Source: Rhodocyclaceae bacterium
Lineage (GTDB): Bacteria > Pseudomonadota > Gammaproteobacteria > Burkholderiales > Rhodocyclaceae
DNA: 64,000 bases
Direction of reading: 5' to 3'
Assembly: GCA_020445745.1 (NCBI GenBank)
Contig: JAGRGB010000053.1
Coordinates: 1 to 64,000 of the forward strand
Shown here: piece by piece, positions 1-8,419 of the stretch
Numbering within the stretch: the stretch's first letter is position 1
Layout of the letters: each line of letters starts with the position of its first letter
The notes under the pieces: generated by a model
Databases searched by the model: none
Told to the model about the DNA's origin: nothing
The model's input: only the letters and a program-made list of their open reading frames with translations
Program-made: the position numbers and the translations under genes

Positions 1-30
1 AAACCGAGGCGAATTCGAGGAGCGAATCCG

Positions 31-1095
31 ATGGACGAATTGATCCGCGAATGGCGCGAGCGCATTCAGGCGGCCGCGTCCCGTGGCGAGGCGTTGCAAT
101 TGCGAGGCGGCGGCAGCAAGGATTTCTATGGCATGCCACCCGCGGGCGAGGTACTCGATACCCGCGCCTTTTGTGGTGTCGTGGCCTACGAACCCACCGA
201 ACTGGTGATCACCGCCCGCTGCGGCACACCGCTCGGCGAACTGCAGGCGGTACTCGCCGAGCGAGGTCAGGAGCTGCCCTTCGAGCCACCGGCCTTCGGC
301 GAAAGTGCCACCGTCGGTGGCTGCATCGCGGCGGGCCTGTCGGGGACGCGGCGTGCGAGTGTCGGCGCGCTGCGCGACTTCGTGCTCGGCACCCGCATCA
401 TCGACGGCCGCGGTGACGTGCTGCGCTTCGGCGGGCAGGTGATGAAGAACGTTGCCGGATACGACGTCTCGCGACTGATCGCCGGCAGCCTGGGTACCCT
501 GGCATTGCTGCTCGAGGTCTCCCTCAAGGTGTTGCCGCGGCCGGTCGCCGAAAGGACCCTGGGCTTCGAGATGGATCAGGACGAGGCCCTTGTCCGGCTC
601 AACGCCTGGGGCGGCAAGCCGCTGCCGATCGGCGCCTCTTTCTGGCACGACGGTGTCCTGTCGCTGCGACTGTGCGGTGCCGAAGCCGCAGTCGCGGCAG
701 CCGGCCAGGAACTGGGCGGCGAGGTGGTCGAAGCCGAGCGGGCGGCGGCCCTTTGGCACGACATCCGCGAGCAACGCCATGCGTTTTTCGACGGCGACGA
801 AGCCTTGTGGCGCCTGGCGGTGCCGAGCGATGCAAGGTGCCTGCCGCTCGATGAGCCGGTGGCGGTCGAGTGGGGGGGCGCGCAACGCTGGGTGCGCGGC
901 GACCAACCGGCACGGCGCATCCGCCAGGTGGCGGACGCGGTCGGTGGCCACGCGACCCTGTTCCGGGGTGGCGACAAGGCGGAAGGGGTGTTCCATCCGC
1001 TGCCGCCGGCGCTGGCCAGGATCAACCGACGCATCGCGCTGGCATTCGATCCCGACGATGTCTTCGGCCGTGGCCGCATGTATCCGGTCGAATGA
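31..1095 (+). CDS. glcE: Glycolate oxidase, FAD-binding subunit GlcE
   Basis: GlcE works with GlcD and GlcF to oxidise glycolate to glyoxylate at the inner face of the membrane. The 354-residue protein has the usual family length. The N-terminal FAD-binding segment is visible as GGGSKDFYG (about residues 26-34), followed by the glycine-rich ESATVGGCIAAGLSG stretch and MKNVAGYDVSRL. The ATG is preceded by GAGGAG at 17-22. GlcF follows after 29 bp, so the two are cotranscribed. GlcD is presumably just upstream, outside the window. Identification rests on recognised sequence pattern plus the GlcF neighbour. Confidence 0.93.
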   Translation: MDELIREWRERIQAAASRGEALQLRGGGSKDFYGMPPAGEVLDTRAFCGVVAYEPTELVITARCGTPLGELQAVLAERGQELPFEPPAFGESATVGGCIAAGLSGTRRASVGALRDFVLGTRIIDGRGDVLRFGGQVMKNVAGYDVSRLIAGSLGTLALLLEVSLKVLPRPVAERTLGFEMDQDEALVRLNAWGGKPLPIGASFWHDGVLSLRLCGAEAAVAAAGQELGGEVVEAERAAALWHDIREQRHAFFDGDEALWRLAVPSDARCLPLDEPVAVEWGGAQRWVRGDQPARRIRQVADAVGGHATLFRGGDKAEGVFHPLPPALARINRRIALAFDPDDVFGRGRMYPVE

Positions 1096-1124
1096 CCGAC
1101 TGACTCCCGCGAAAGGCGCAATCC

Positions 1125-2375
1125 ATGCAGACGAATCTCGCCGATTTCATCAAGGACACCCCGCAAGGTCGCGAAGCGGAGCGCATCCTGCGCGCTTGCG
1201 TGCACTGCGGATTCTGCACCGCCACCTGTCCGACCTACCAGTTGCTCGGCGACGAACTCGACGGTCCGCGGGGACGCATCTATCTGATCAAGCAGGTGCT
1301 CGAGGGGCGCGAGGTCACCGCCAGTACCCAGCAGCATCTCGACCGGTGCCTGACTTGCCGCTCGTGTGAATCTACCTGTCCGTCGGGCGTGCAGTATGGT
1401 CGTCTGGTGGACATCGGTCGCGAAGTGGTGGACCGGCGAGTGGCGCGTCCGGCCGGCCAGCGCGCGGTGCGCTGGCTGCTGAAGGAATTCGTGCCACGCA
1501 GCGGCCTGTTCGGCATGTCGATGACGCTCGGGCGGGCGGTCAAGCCGCTGCTGCCCCAGGTCCTCAAGGCCAAGGTGCCCGACCTGCGCCCACCAGGCAG
1601 GTGGCCGGCGAGCCGCCACCAACGCCGCTGGATCGCGCTGGCCGGTTGCGCCCAGCCGGCGATGGCGCCTTCGGTAAACAGTGCCGCCGCTCGGGTACTC
1701 GACGCAATCGGGATTTCGCTGACCGAGGTCACCGGCGCCGGTTGCTGTGGCGCCGTGCGCTATCACCTGAACGACCAGTCGGGAGGCCTCGATGACGCAC
1801 GGCGCAACGTGGACGCGTGGTGGCCCCTGCTCGAGCGCGGCGAAGTCGAGGGCGTGCTGATGACCGCCTCGGGCTGCGGCGTGCAGGTCCGCGAATATGG
1901 CCACCTGCTGGCCGACGATCCGGCCTATGGCGAGCGCGCCCGGCGGATCAGCGAGTCGACTCTGGACATCTCCGAGCTGCTGGCCCGGGAGGCGGCGCAA
2001 CTGGCGCACGAACTGCAGGGGCGCGGCGCCGGCAGCGGTGAGCGCATCGCGTTCCATGCGCCCTGCACGCTGCAACACGGCCAGCAGATCCGGGGCGTCG
2101 TGGAGCGGCTGCTGTCGTCCGCCGGTTTCGAACTCACGGCGGTCGCCGATCCGCATCTGTGCTGCGGTTCCGCCGGCACCTATTCCCTGCTGCAGCCCGA
2201 GCTGTCGACCCGCCTGCGCGACAACAAGCTGGCCGCGCTCGCTGCCGGTGGTCCGAGCCGCATCGCCTCGGCCAATGTCGGCTGCATGACCCATCTCGAA
2301 TCGGCTGCGACGGTGCCGGTGGCGCACTGGATAGAACTCATCGACGAGCGGCTTGCCACGCCGAAGAGCGGCTGA
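1125..2375 (+). CDS. glcF: Glycolate oxidase, iron-sulfur subunit GlcF
   Basis: GlcF is the electron-transfer subunit of the glycolate oxidase complex. The 416-residue protein shows two 4Fe-4S ferredoxin motifs near the N-terminus (C25-x2-C28-x2-C31-x3-C35-P and C75-x2-C78-x2-C81-x3-C85-P). Two CCG-type cysteine domains follow (GAGCCGAVRY in the middle, CCGSAGTYS near the C-terminus), as in heterodisulfide-reductase-like proteins. It sits directly downstream of glcE. The next gene begins 44 bp later on the same strand. Confidence 0.94.
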   Translation: MQTNLADFIKDTPQGREAERILRACVHCGFCTATCPTYQLLGDELDGPRGRIYLIKQVLEGREVTASTQQHLDRCLTCRSCESTCPSGVQYGRLVDIGREVVDRRVARPAGQRAVRWLLKEFVPRSGLFGMSMTLGRAVKPLLPQVLKAKVPDLRPPGRWPASRHQRRWIALAGCAQPAMAPSVNSAAARVLDAIGISLTEVTGAGCCGAVRYHLNDQSGGLDDARRNVDAWWPLLERGEVEGVLMTASGCGVQVREYGHLLADDPAYGERARRISESTLDISELLAREAAQLAHELQGRGAGSGERIAFHAPCTLQHGQQIRGVVERLLSSAGFELTAVADPHLCCGSAGTYSLLQPELSTRLRDNKLAALAAGGPSRIASANVGCMTHLESAATVPVAHWIELIDERLATPKSG

Positions 2376-2418
2376 AAGTGGCCTAAAGAGCGCTCGTGCA
2401 TCGCCCGTAAATGGCGTG

Positions 2419-3243
2419 ATGAGCGATCTTTCACTGGCCCACGCCGACGTACGCATTCCACCCCAGCCCGCGGTCCTGGCACGGCTGTTCGAGCTGCTGG
2501 CCGCCGGGGAATGTGACATTCGGCGGGTCGCCCAGGTCATCGCCGGCGACGCCGGCCTCGCTGCGCTGCTGTTCAGGCTCGCCGCCTCGCCGATCTACGC
2601 CAAGGGACGGCGCGCCGACTCGCTCGAGCGGGTGCTGCAGGTGGTCGGCGTCCAGCAATCCTTCAATCTCGCGCGCGCGCTCGCGCTCGAGGGCGCAATC
2701 GGCGGTGACCGCCGGGTGCTTGAGGTGTTCTGGCAACGGTCGGGCGACATCGCGCGAATTGCCGCCGAGGTGGCGTCGGATCGGGTCGCGGTATGCAACG
2801 TGTTCCCGGACCAGGCCTATCTGGCCGCGATCTTCCAAGACTGCGGCGTGCCGCTGCTGGCCGAGCGCTTTCCCGACTACGGCAGCCTGAAGACACTGGC
2901 AGTCGGTGCCGCGTGCTGGGCGTCGATGGTCGAGGAGGATCGGCGCTATTCGACCGACCATTGCGTCGTCGGCTACCTGGTGGCGCGCCACTGGAAACTG
3001 CCTGATTTCGTCGCCGACGCGATCCGCTGTCATCATGAGCTGGTCGGTCTCGGCGAGCACCGGGTGCGCAGTCTGGTCGCCATCCTGATGCTGGCCCAGG
3101 AAATCTATTGCCGCGAGCATGGCATCCACAACGCGGAGTGGTTCGGTGCCGCGGACCTGGTGATGTCCGAACTGGGCCTGGATCCGGCCGGACTCGACGA
3201 ATACTGCGACGAAATACGCGATCGCTGCCACGCCGCCGGTTAG
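2419..3243 (+). CDS. HDOD domain signalling protein
   Basis: The 274-residue protein consists mainly of an HDOD domain, a non-catalytic relative of HD phosphohydrolases used in bacterial signalling. The opening (PPQPAVLARLFELLAAG, DIRRVAQVIAGDAGLAALLFRLA) and the following helices match the HDOD fold. No output domain is attached. I start at the ATG at 2419 because the open frame extending upstream to 2353 overlaps the end of glcF and looks non-coding. Substrate and partner are unknown. It lies between glcF and a PP2C phosphatase. Confidence 0.8.
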   Translation: MSDLSLAHADVRIPPQPAVLARLFELLAAGECDIRRVAQVIAGDAGLAALLFRLAASPIYAKGRRADSLERVLQVVGVQQSFNLARALALEGAIGGDRRVLEVFWQRSGDIARIAAEVASDRVAVCNVFPDQAYLAAIFQDCGVPLLAERFPDYGSLKTLAVGAACWASMVEEDRRYSTDHCVVGYLVARHWKLPDFVADAIRCHHELVGLGEHRVRSLVAILMLAQEIYCREHGIHNAEWFGAADLVMSELGLDPAGLDEYCDEIRDRCHAAG

Positions 3244-3299
3244 GGAGGCGCGGCAAATGCCGCTAATCTTGCCTACCGCTACCTGCCGCGCCTCCGATC

Positions 3300-4064
3300 A
3301 TGACCCTCAGCGTTGAAACCTGTGTTGCCAGCCATCTGGGCGACCGCCCGGAACAGCAGGACCGGGCGACCGTGTTTGGCCATCCGCAGCACGCTGGCAT
3401 GCTGATGGCAGTACTCGCCGACGGCATGGGTGGCCATTCGGGAGGTGCGATGGCGGCCGAGCAGGTATTGCTGAAGGCCCGGCAGAACTTCGAGATGTAC
3501 GCGCCGCGATCCGAGACACCCGAGAATCTGCTGCGGGAAATCGTCGACGAGGCTCATATCGTCATCAAGCTCACCAGCTTCACCAGCGAGAAGGATCCCC
3601 ACAGCACCGCCGTCGTGATGCTGTTGCAGCCGGACCGAATCGACTGGGTGCACTGCGGCGATTCGCGCCTGTACCACTTCCGCGACGGTACCCTGGTCAG
3701 CAAGACCGAGGATCAGTCGCTGGTCGAGCAACTGGTGAGGAAGGGCGTGATCAGCGCAGAGGCGGCGATCGACCACCCCCATCGCAATGTGCTGCTGTCC
3801 TGCCTCGGTGCCGACAAGCCGCCAAAGGCATTGCACGGTCACGTCGGCGAATTGCGTGCAGGTGATGCCTTCGTGCTGTGTTCGGACGGGCTGTGGGCCT
3901 ACTTCGATGACGCCGAGCTGGGCGGCATCGTCCATCGGCGGGGGCCGCGCGATGCCGCCGAGACGCTGATCGGCCATGCCCGCCAGCGTGCCGACGGCGA
4001 GGGCGACAACATTTCGGTGGCGATCGTCAAGCTGGTCGATGCGGCGCCAGCCGGCAAGCGTTGA
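3300..4064 (+). CDS. PP2C-family protein serine/threonine phosphatase
   Basis: A stand-alone PP2C-type phosphatase of 254 residues. Metal-binding and catalytic elements are present: RPEQQDR near residues 16-22, LADGMGGHSGG around 39-49 (metal-binding D41-G42), CGDSRLY, LCSDGLW and GDNISVAIV near the C-terminus. Such proteins usually oppose Ser/Thr kinases or control partner-switching; no kinase is adjacent, so the target is unknown. It follows the HDOD gene by 56 bp and converges on corA. Confidence 0.88.
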   Translation: MTLSVETCVASHLGDRPEQQDRATVFGHPQHAGMLMAVLADGMGGHSGGAMAAEQVLLKARQNFEMYAPRSETPENLLREIVDEAHIVIKLTSFTSEKDPHSTAVVMLLQPDRIDWVHCGDSRLYHFRDGTLVSKTEDQSLVEQLVRKGVISAEAAIDHPHRNVLLSCLGADKPPKALHGHVGELRAGDAFVLCSDGLWAYFDDAELGGIVHRRGPRDAAETLIGHARQRADGEGDNISVAIVKLVDAAPAGKR

Positions 4065-4212
4065 CGGGCCGCTACCTCGACCCGGAAGCCGTGGTCGAAC
4101 GCTCGTCGCAGTCCGCGAGGCCATCAACGCTACCGACCCGTGCCCCGGCGGCTTGGTCGCGATCCGCCCGGGCTGCTCGAATGATCCGTGTGCGCAATCG
4201 GGTCTTCCGGCT

Positions 4213-5310
4213 TCAATCGCTTTGACGCAGCAGGCGGTGGCGCCAGAACAGACCTGCCATTGCCGTCGCGCACACCACCATTATGCCGATCACCCACCAG
4301 AAGCCTTCGTTTTCACCGGTCAATGGCATGCGATCGAAATTCATGCCCCAGATACCGGCGATCAGGGTGGCCGGCAGGAACAGGACCGACAGCACGGTCA
4401 GCACGCGGACCTCGACATTGAGCCGGTTGGAAACGCTGGACAGGTAGATTTCGAGCAGATCGCCGAGTTGGTCGCGCACGCCGTCGAGGGATTCGAGTAC
4501 ATGGATCGAGTGATCCTGGACGTCACGCAGGTAAAGCCGGGTCTCGGCGCTGAAATTGGCACGGTCGCCACGCTGCAGAGTGCCCACCAGCTCGCGGAGC
4601 GGCCATACCGCCCGTCGCACCGTCAGGGTGTCGCGCTTGCATCGGTTGATGCGGACCAGCAGCGCGGGGCTCGGTCTCGTCATGGCCTCCTCCTCGAGCG
4701 CCTCGGCTTGCTCGGAGAGGTGGTCCACCAGCAGGAAATAGCGATCGACGACGATGTCCAGCAAGGTATAGGCGAGATAATCGGGGCCACGTGCGCACAG
4801 CGTCGACTTCGGTGCGCGCAGGCGCTCGCGCACCGGCTCGAACGCCCCGCGGGCATATTCCTGGAAGCTCAGCAGGAAATCGCGGCCGATGACCAGGCCG
4901 AACTGGTCCGACCCGATGCCTTGTCCGGCATCGGCGACGTCGAGCAGTCGCAGCACGAGGAACAGGTAGGACGGATACTCCTCGAGCTTGGGGCGCTGGG
5001 ACGTGTTGAGCACGTCCTCCAGCGTCAGCGGGTGCAGACCGAAGTGCTCACCGATGGCGGTCAGCAGTGCCGGGTCGTGAAGGCCATGGACGTTCAGCCA
5101 CAGGTGATCCCGGGCACGTCGATGGGCCCGCAGTTCCGACGCCGACGTGAGGCTGTACTCGTCGCAGCCATGGGAGTCGTACTCGAACACCGAGATCCGC
5201 GCCTGATCGGTGCGTCGTTCCCCGACGTGGATCGGCGTGCCCGCGGGGACGCCGAGCTTGCGATTGATGGCTTTGCCGCGACGGCGTCGGCCGGGATGTT
5301 TTTCGTTCAT
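4213..5310 (-). CDS. corA: CorA-family magnesium/cobalt transporter
   Basis: CorA forms a homopentameric channel for Mg2+ and Co2+ in the inner membrane. The 365-residue protein has the long soluble N-terminal funnel domain, then two C-terminal membrane segments. The first ends in the signature GMNF (within IAGIWGMNFDRMPL) and the second is WWVIGIMVVCATAMAGLFW. The C-terminus is basic, as expected. It is divergent from pntA across about 220 bp and convergent with the phosphatase gene. Confidence 0.93.
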   Translation of the reverse strand: MNEKHPGRRRRGKAINRKLGVPAGTPIHVGERRTDQARISVFEYDSHGCDEYSLTSASELRAHRRARDHLWLNVHGLHDPALLTAIGEHFGLHPLTLEDVLNTSQRPKLEEYPSYLFLVLRLLDVADAGQGIGSDQFGLVIGRDFLLSFQEYARGAFEPVRERLRAPKSTLCARGPDYLAYTLLDIVVDRYFLLVDHLSEQAEALEEEAMTRPSPALLVRINRCKRDTLTVRRAVWPLRELVGTLQRGDRANFSAETRLYLRDVQDHSIHVLESLDGVRDQLGDLLEIYLSSVSNRLNVEVRVLTVLSVLFLPATLIAGIWGMNFDRMPLTGENEGFWWVIGIMVVCATAMAGLFWRHRLLRQSD

Positions 5311-5530
5311 ATTTGCGCTTCCCCGAAAATCGCGGGTGGCCGGTATCGGGCGATTTCAGTAATATGCACCGCGGGGTATTCATCGGGCGCGGCCGCATCG
5401 CCTCCGATGGTGCCGGCACTCAAAGTACAAGAATTCGCCGGGTGGCGCAGGGGTCCGTTGCGGGAGGCACCGGAGCTGCAGTCCGCACATGTCGCGACCG
5501 GGTCCGATTCATCGAAAATTGGGAGTTCCA

Positions 5531-6655
5531 ATGTCCATGGTCATCGGAATTGCGACCGAGTCCGTCGCCGGCGAGCGCCGGCTCGCGGTGGTGCCGGAAG
5601 TCGTCAAGCGCTACCGGGCACTCGGCGCAGAAGTCGCCATGCAGGCCGGCGCAGGCAGCGCCGCTCACTTTCGCGACGAGGATTTTTCTGACGTCAAGAT
5701 CGTCGCGGATGCAGGCGCCGTGATCGGCGAGGCGGGATTGCTGCTGTGCGTGCAGCCACCGCCCGTCAAGCTGATCAAGAAGTTCAAGCCGGGAACGGTG
5801 CTGCTGGGCATGCTCCAGCCATGGTCCGACAAGGCGCGGCTGAAGGCGCTGGCAAGTGGTGGCATCACCAGCTTCTCGCTCGAACTGCTGCCGCGCATCA
5901 CCCGCTCCCAGAGCATGGATGCGCTGTCCAGCCAGGGAGCGGTGGCGGGCTACGAATGTGCCCTGATCGCCGCCGATCACTCGCCCAAGTTCTTCCCGAT
6001 GCTGACCTACGCGGCGGGTACCATCCGTCCGGCGCGAGTGCTGGTGATCGGCGCCGGCGTCGCCGGTCTGCAGGCGATTGCCACGGCGCGACGTATCGGC
6101 GCGATGGTCGAGGCCTACGACGTGCGCCCGGAAACCCGCGAACAGATCGAATCCCTCGGTGCCCGCTTCGTCGACACCGGGGTGTCGGCGGTCGGCAGCG
6201 GGGGTTACGCCCGGGAATTGAGCGAGGACGAGAAGGCCCGCCAGACCGAGAAGCTCGCCAAGGCGGTCGCGCAATGCGATGCCCTGATCACCACCGCGGC
6301 GGTTCCCGGCAAGCAGGCACCAGTGATCGTGACCAAGGAGATGGTCGCAGCGATGAAGCCAGGGGCGGTGGTGGTGGACATGGCCGCCGAGAGCGGTGGC
6401 AACGTCGTGGGCGTGGTCGCCGGCGAAAAGACCTGGATCGGCGAGGTGCTGGTGATCGGGCCGACCCATATCCAGAGCCGGATGCCGGTCCACGCTTCGG
6501 AGATGTACGCCAAGAACCTCTTCAACTTCATCAGCCCGTTCATCCGTGACGGCGAGCTGGCACTCGACTGGGACGATGAGGTGGTGGCCGGCTGTTGCTT
6601 GACCCACGATGGCGAGATACGTCATGCGGGCGTCCGCGAAGCCCTCGACCTGTAG
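5531..6655 (+). CDS. pntAA: NAD(P) transhydrogenase subunit alpha part 1
   Basis: This is the soluble NAD(H)-binding domain (dI) of the proton-translocating transhydrogenase. The 374-residue protein has the Rossmann motif VIGAGVAGLQAIATARRIGA and the RSQSMDALSSQ loop. I chose the ATG at 5531 because GGGAG at 5521-5525 lies at proper spacing; an in-frame start 14 codons upstream (5489) lacks this. The alpha subunit is split into two genes, as in many alpha- and betaproteobacteria, unlike the fused E. coli PntA. It is first gene of a pntAA-pntAB-pntB operon. Confidence 0.94.
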   Translation: MSMVIGIATESVAGERRLAVVPEVVKRYRALGAEVAMQAGAGSAAHFRDEDFSDVKIVADAGAVIGEAGLLLCVQPPPVKLIKKFKPGTVLLGMLQPWSDKARLKALASGGITSFSLELLPRITRSQSMDALSSQGAVAGYECALIAADHSPKFFPMLTYAAGTIRPARVLVIGAGVAGLQAIATARRIGAMVEAYDVRPETREQIESLGARFVDTGVSAVGSGGYARELSEDEKARQTEKLAKAVAQCDALITTAAVPGKQAPVIVTKEMVAAMKPGAVVVDMAAESGGNVVGVVAGEKTWIGEVLVIGPTHIQSRMPVHASEMYAKNLFNFISPFIRDGELALDWDDEVVAGCCLTHDGEIRHAGVREALDL

Positions 6656-6679
6656 TAGCCAAGACAAGAGAGAATAAAC

Positions 6680-6973
6680 ATGGAAGGCATCGTCTATCTG
6701 TACGTGTTCATGCTGGCCGCGTTCACCGGCTACGAGGTCATTTTGCGTGTGCCGGTGATCCTGCACACGCCGTTGATGTCCGGGTCCAACTTCATCCACG
6801 GTGTCGTGCTGGTGGGGGGCATGGTCACCCTGGGTCATGCCGAAACCGGCACCCAGATGGTGCTGGGCTTCGTCGCGGTGGTGCTCGGCGCCGCCAACGC
6901 AGCCGGCGGCTACGTCGTGACCGAGCGCATGCTCGGCATGTTCAAGTCTGGCAATCGCAAGGGAGGCGCGTGA
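6680..6973 (+). CDS. pntAB: NAD(P) transhydrogenase subunit alpha part 2
   Basis: A 97-residue membrane protein supplying the alpha-side transmembrane helices (part of dII) of the transhydrogenase. Three hydrophobic segments are visible (VYLYVFMLAAFTGYEVIL; HGVVLVGGMVTLG; MVLGFVAVVLGAANAAGGYVV). Its TGA overlaps the ATG of pntB by one base, so translation is coupled. Confidence 0.92.
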   Translation: MEGIVYLYVFMLAAFTGYEVILRVPVILHTPLMSGSNFIHGVVLVGGMVTLGHAETGTQMVLGFVAVVLGAANAAGGYVVTERMLGMFKSGNRKGGA

Positions 6974-8352
6974 TGACTGGGCAAACGTTCCTCCATGCCG
7001 CCTATCTGGCGGTGGCGGTGGCATTCATCTTCGGCCTGAAGGCGATGGCTTCGCCGGCGACCGCCCGCAAGGGCATCGTCTGGGCCGGCTACGCGATGGT
7101 CGCCGCGGTGATCGTGACCTTCTTCTGGCCCGGCATGGAAAACCGCTGGCTGATCTTGCTCGGCATTCTGGTCGGCGGTGTCGTCGCCTGGCGCTCCGGA
7201 AAGAAGGTGGCGATGACGGAAATGCCGCAGATGGTCGCGATCTACAACGGCATGGGGGGCGGCGCCGCAGCCGCGATCGCTGCGGTCGAGTTCGCGCGCG
7301 GAGAGGTCCACGGACCGGCGATGCTGGTGATGGCGGTGCTCGGCGCGTTGATCGGCGCGGTCGCATTCTCGGGCTCGTGCGTGGCGTGGGCCAAGCTCGC
7401 CGGCAAGATGAAGAAGGCCTATCGTTTTCCCAGCCAGAGCACCCTCAACATCTTCCTCGGCATCATCGTCGGCTGGCTCGGCATCGGCATCGTCGTCGAC
7501 GGCCACCCGTGGGCGATCGCGATCGTGCTGTTCTTCGCGGTCTCGCTGCTGCTCGGCGTGGTGCTGACGGCGCCGATCGGCGGTGCCGACATGCCGGTGG
7601 TGATTTCTCTGCTCAACGCCTTCACCGGCCTGGCGGTCGGCTTCGAAGGCTACGTGCTGCAGATCCCGGCGCTGATCGTGGCCGGCATCGTGGTCGGTGC
7701 GTCCGGCACCCTGCTGACCCATCTGATGGCCAAGGCGATGAATCGCCCGATCCGCAACGTGCTGTTCACACCGCTGACCGGTGAGGCCCAGGAGGAGGGC
7801 CAGGCCATCGAGGGGCGCATGCAGGAGACCTCGGCGCTGGACGCCGCGGCGACCATGCGCTATGCCGCCAAGGTGGTCGTGGTACCGGGCTACGGCATGG
7901 CGGTGGCAGGGGCCCAGCACAAGGTATGGGAGATGTGTCAGTTGCTCGAGGAGGCCGGTGTATCGGTGTCGTTCGCGATCCACCCGGTCGCCGGTCGGAT
8001 GCCGGGGCACATGAACGTCCTGCTGGCGGAGGCCGGTGTGCCCTACGACAAGATCTTCGACCTCGACGAGATCAACAACGACTTCGCCCAGACTGACGTC
8101 GCGCTGGTGATCGGTGCCAACGACGTCGTCAATCCGATCGCCCGGACCGACAAATCGAGTCCGATCTACGGCATGCCGATCCTCAACGTGGACCATGCGA
8201 GGAACGTCATCGTGGTCAAGCGCGGCCAGGGGACCGGCTACTCGGGTGTCGAGAACGCGTTGTTCTACATGGAAAACTGCCGCATGCTGTACGGCAGTGC
8301 GCAGGAGGCCATCGCCGACGTGATCCAGCACGTCAAGAGCATGGAAGGCTGA
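6973..8352 (+). CDS. pntB: NAD(P) transhydrogenase subunit beta
   Basis: PntB carries the membrane channel and the NADP(H)-binding domain dIII. The protein is 459 residues, the normal family length. The N-terminal half is a series of hydrophobic helices. The C-terminal dIII has VVPGYGMAVAGAQHKVWEM and GANDVVNPIART, both characteristic of NADP binding. The start at 6973 is fixed by the overlap with the stop of pntAB. A strong terminator follows 24 bp after the stop. Confidence 0.95.
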   Translation: MTGQTFLHAAYLAVAVAFIFGLKAMASPATARKGIVWAGYAMVAAVIVTFFWPGMENRWLILLGILVGGVVAWRSGKKVAMTEMPQMVAIYNGMGGGAAAAIAAVEFARGEVHGPAMLVMAVLGALIGAVAFSGSCVAWAKLAGKMKKAYRFPSQSTLNIFLGIIVGWLGIGIVVDGHPWAIAIVLFFAVSLLLGVVLTAPIGGADMPVVISLLNAFTGLAVGFEGYVLQIPALIVAGIVVGASGTLLTHLMAKAMNRPIRNVLFTPLTGEAQEEGQAIEGRMQETSALDAAATMRYAAKVVVVPGYGMAVAGAQHKVWEMCQLLEEAGVSVSFAIHPVAGRMPGHMNVLLAEAGVPYDKIFDLDEINNDFAQTDVALVIGANDVVNPIARTDKSSPIYGMPILNVDHARNVIVVKRGQGTGYSGVENALFYMENCRMLYGSAQEAIADVIQHVKSMEG

Positions 8353-8376
8353 CGGCGCCGGTCGCGCTGAAGATAA

Positions 8377-8400
8377 GGGGCCGCTGCGGCGGCCCCTTTT
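8377..8400 (+). terminator. Rho-independent terminator of the pnt operon
   Basis: Perfect 8-bp stem GGGGCCGC (8377-8384) / GCGGCCCC (8389-8396) with a 4-nt loop, followed by TTTT at 8397-8400. It sits 24 bp after the pntB stop and separates it from the convergent gene. Confidence 0.9.
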
Positions 8401-8419
8401 CGTACACCCGGTCCAGCCC

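Noticed and set aside
576-2540. 654-codon minus-strand open frame over glcE-glcF
   Set aside because: Shadow frame of high-GC coding DNA; both sense genes have full family motifs.
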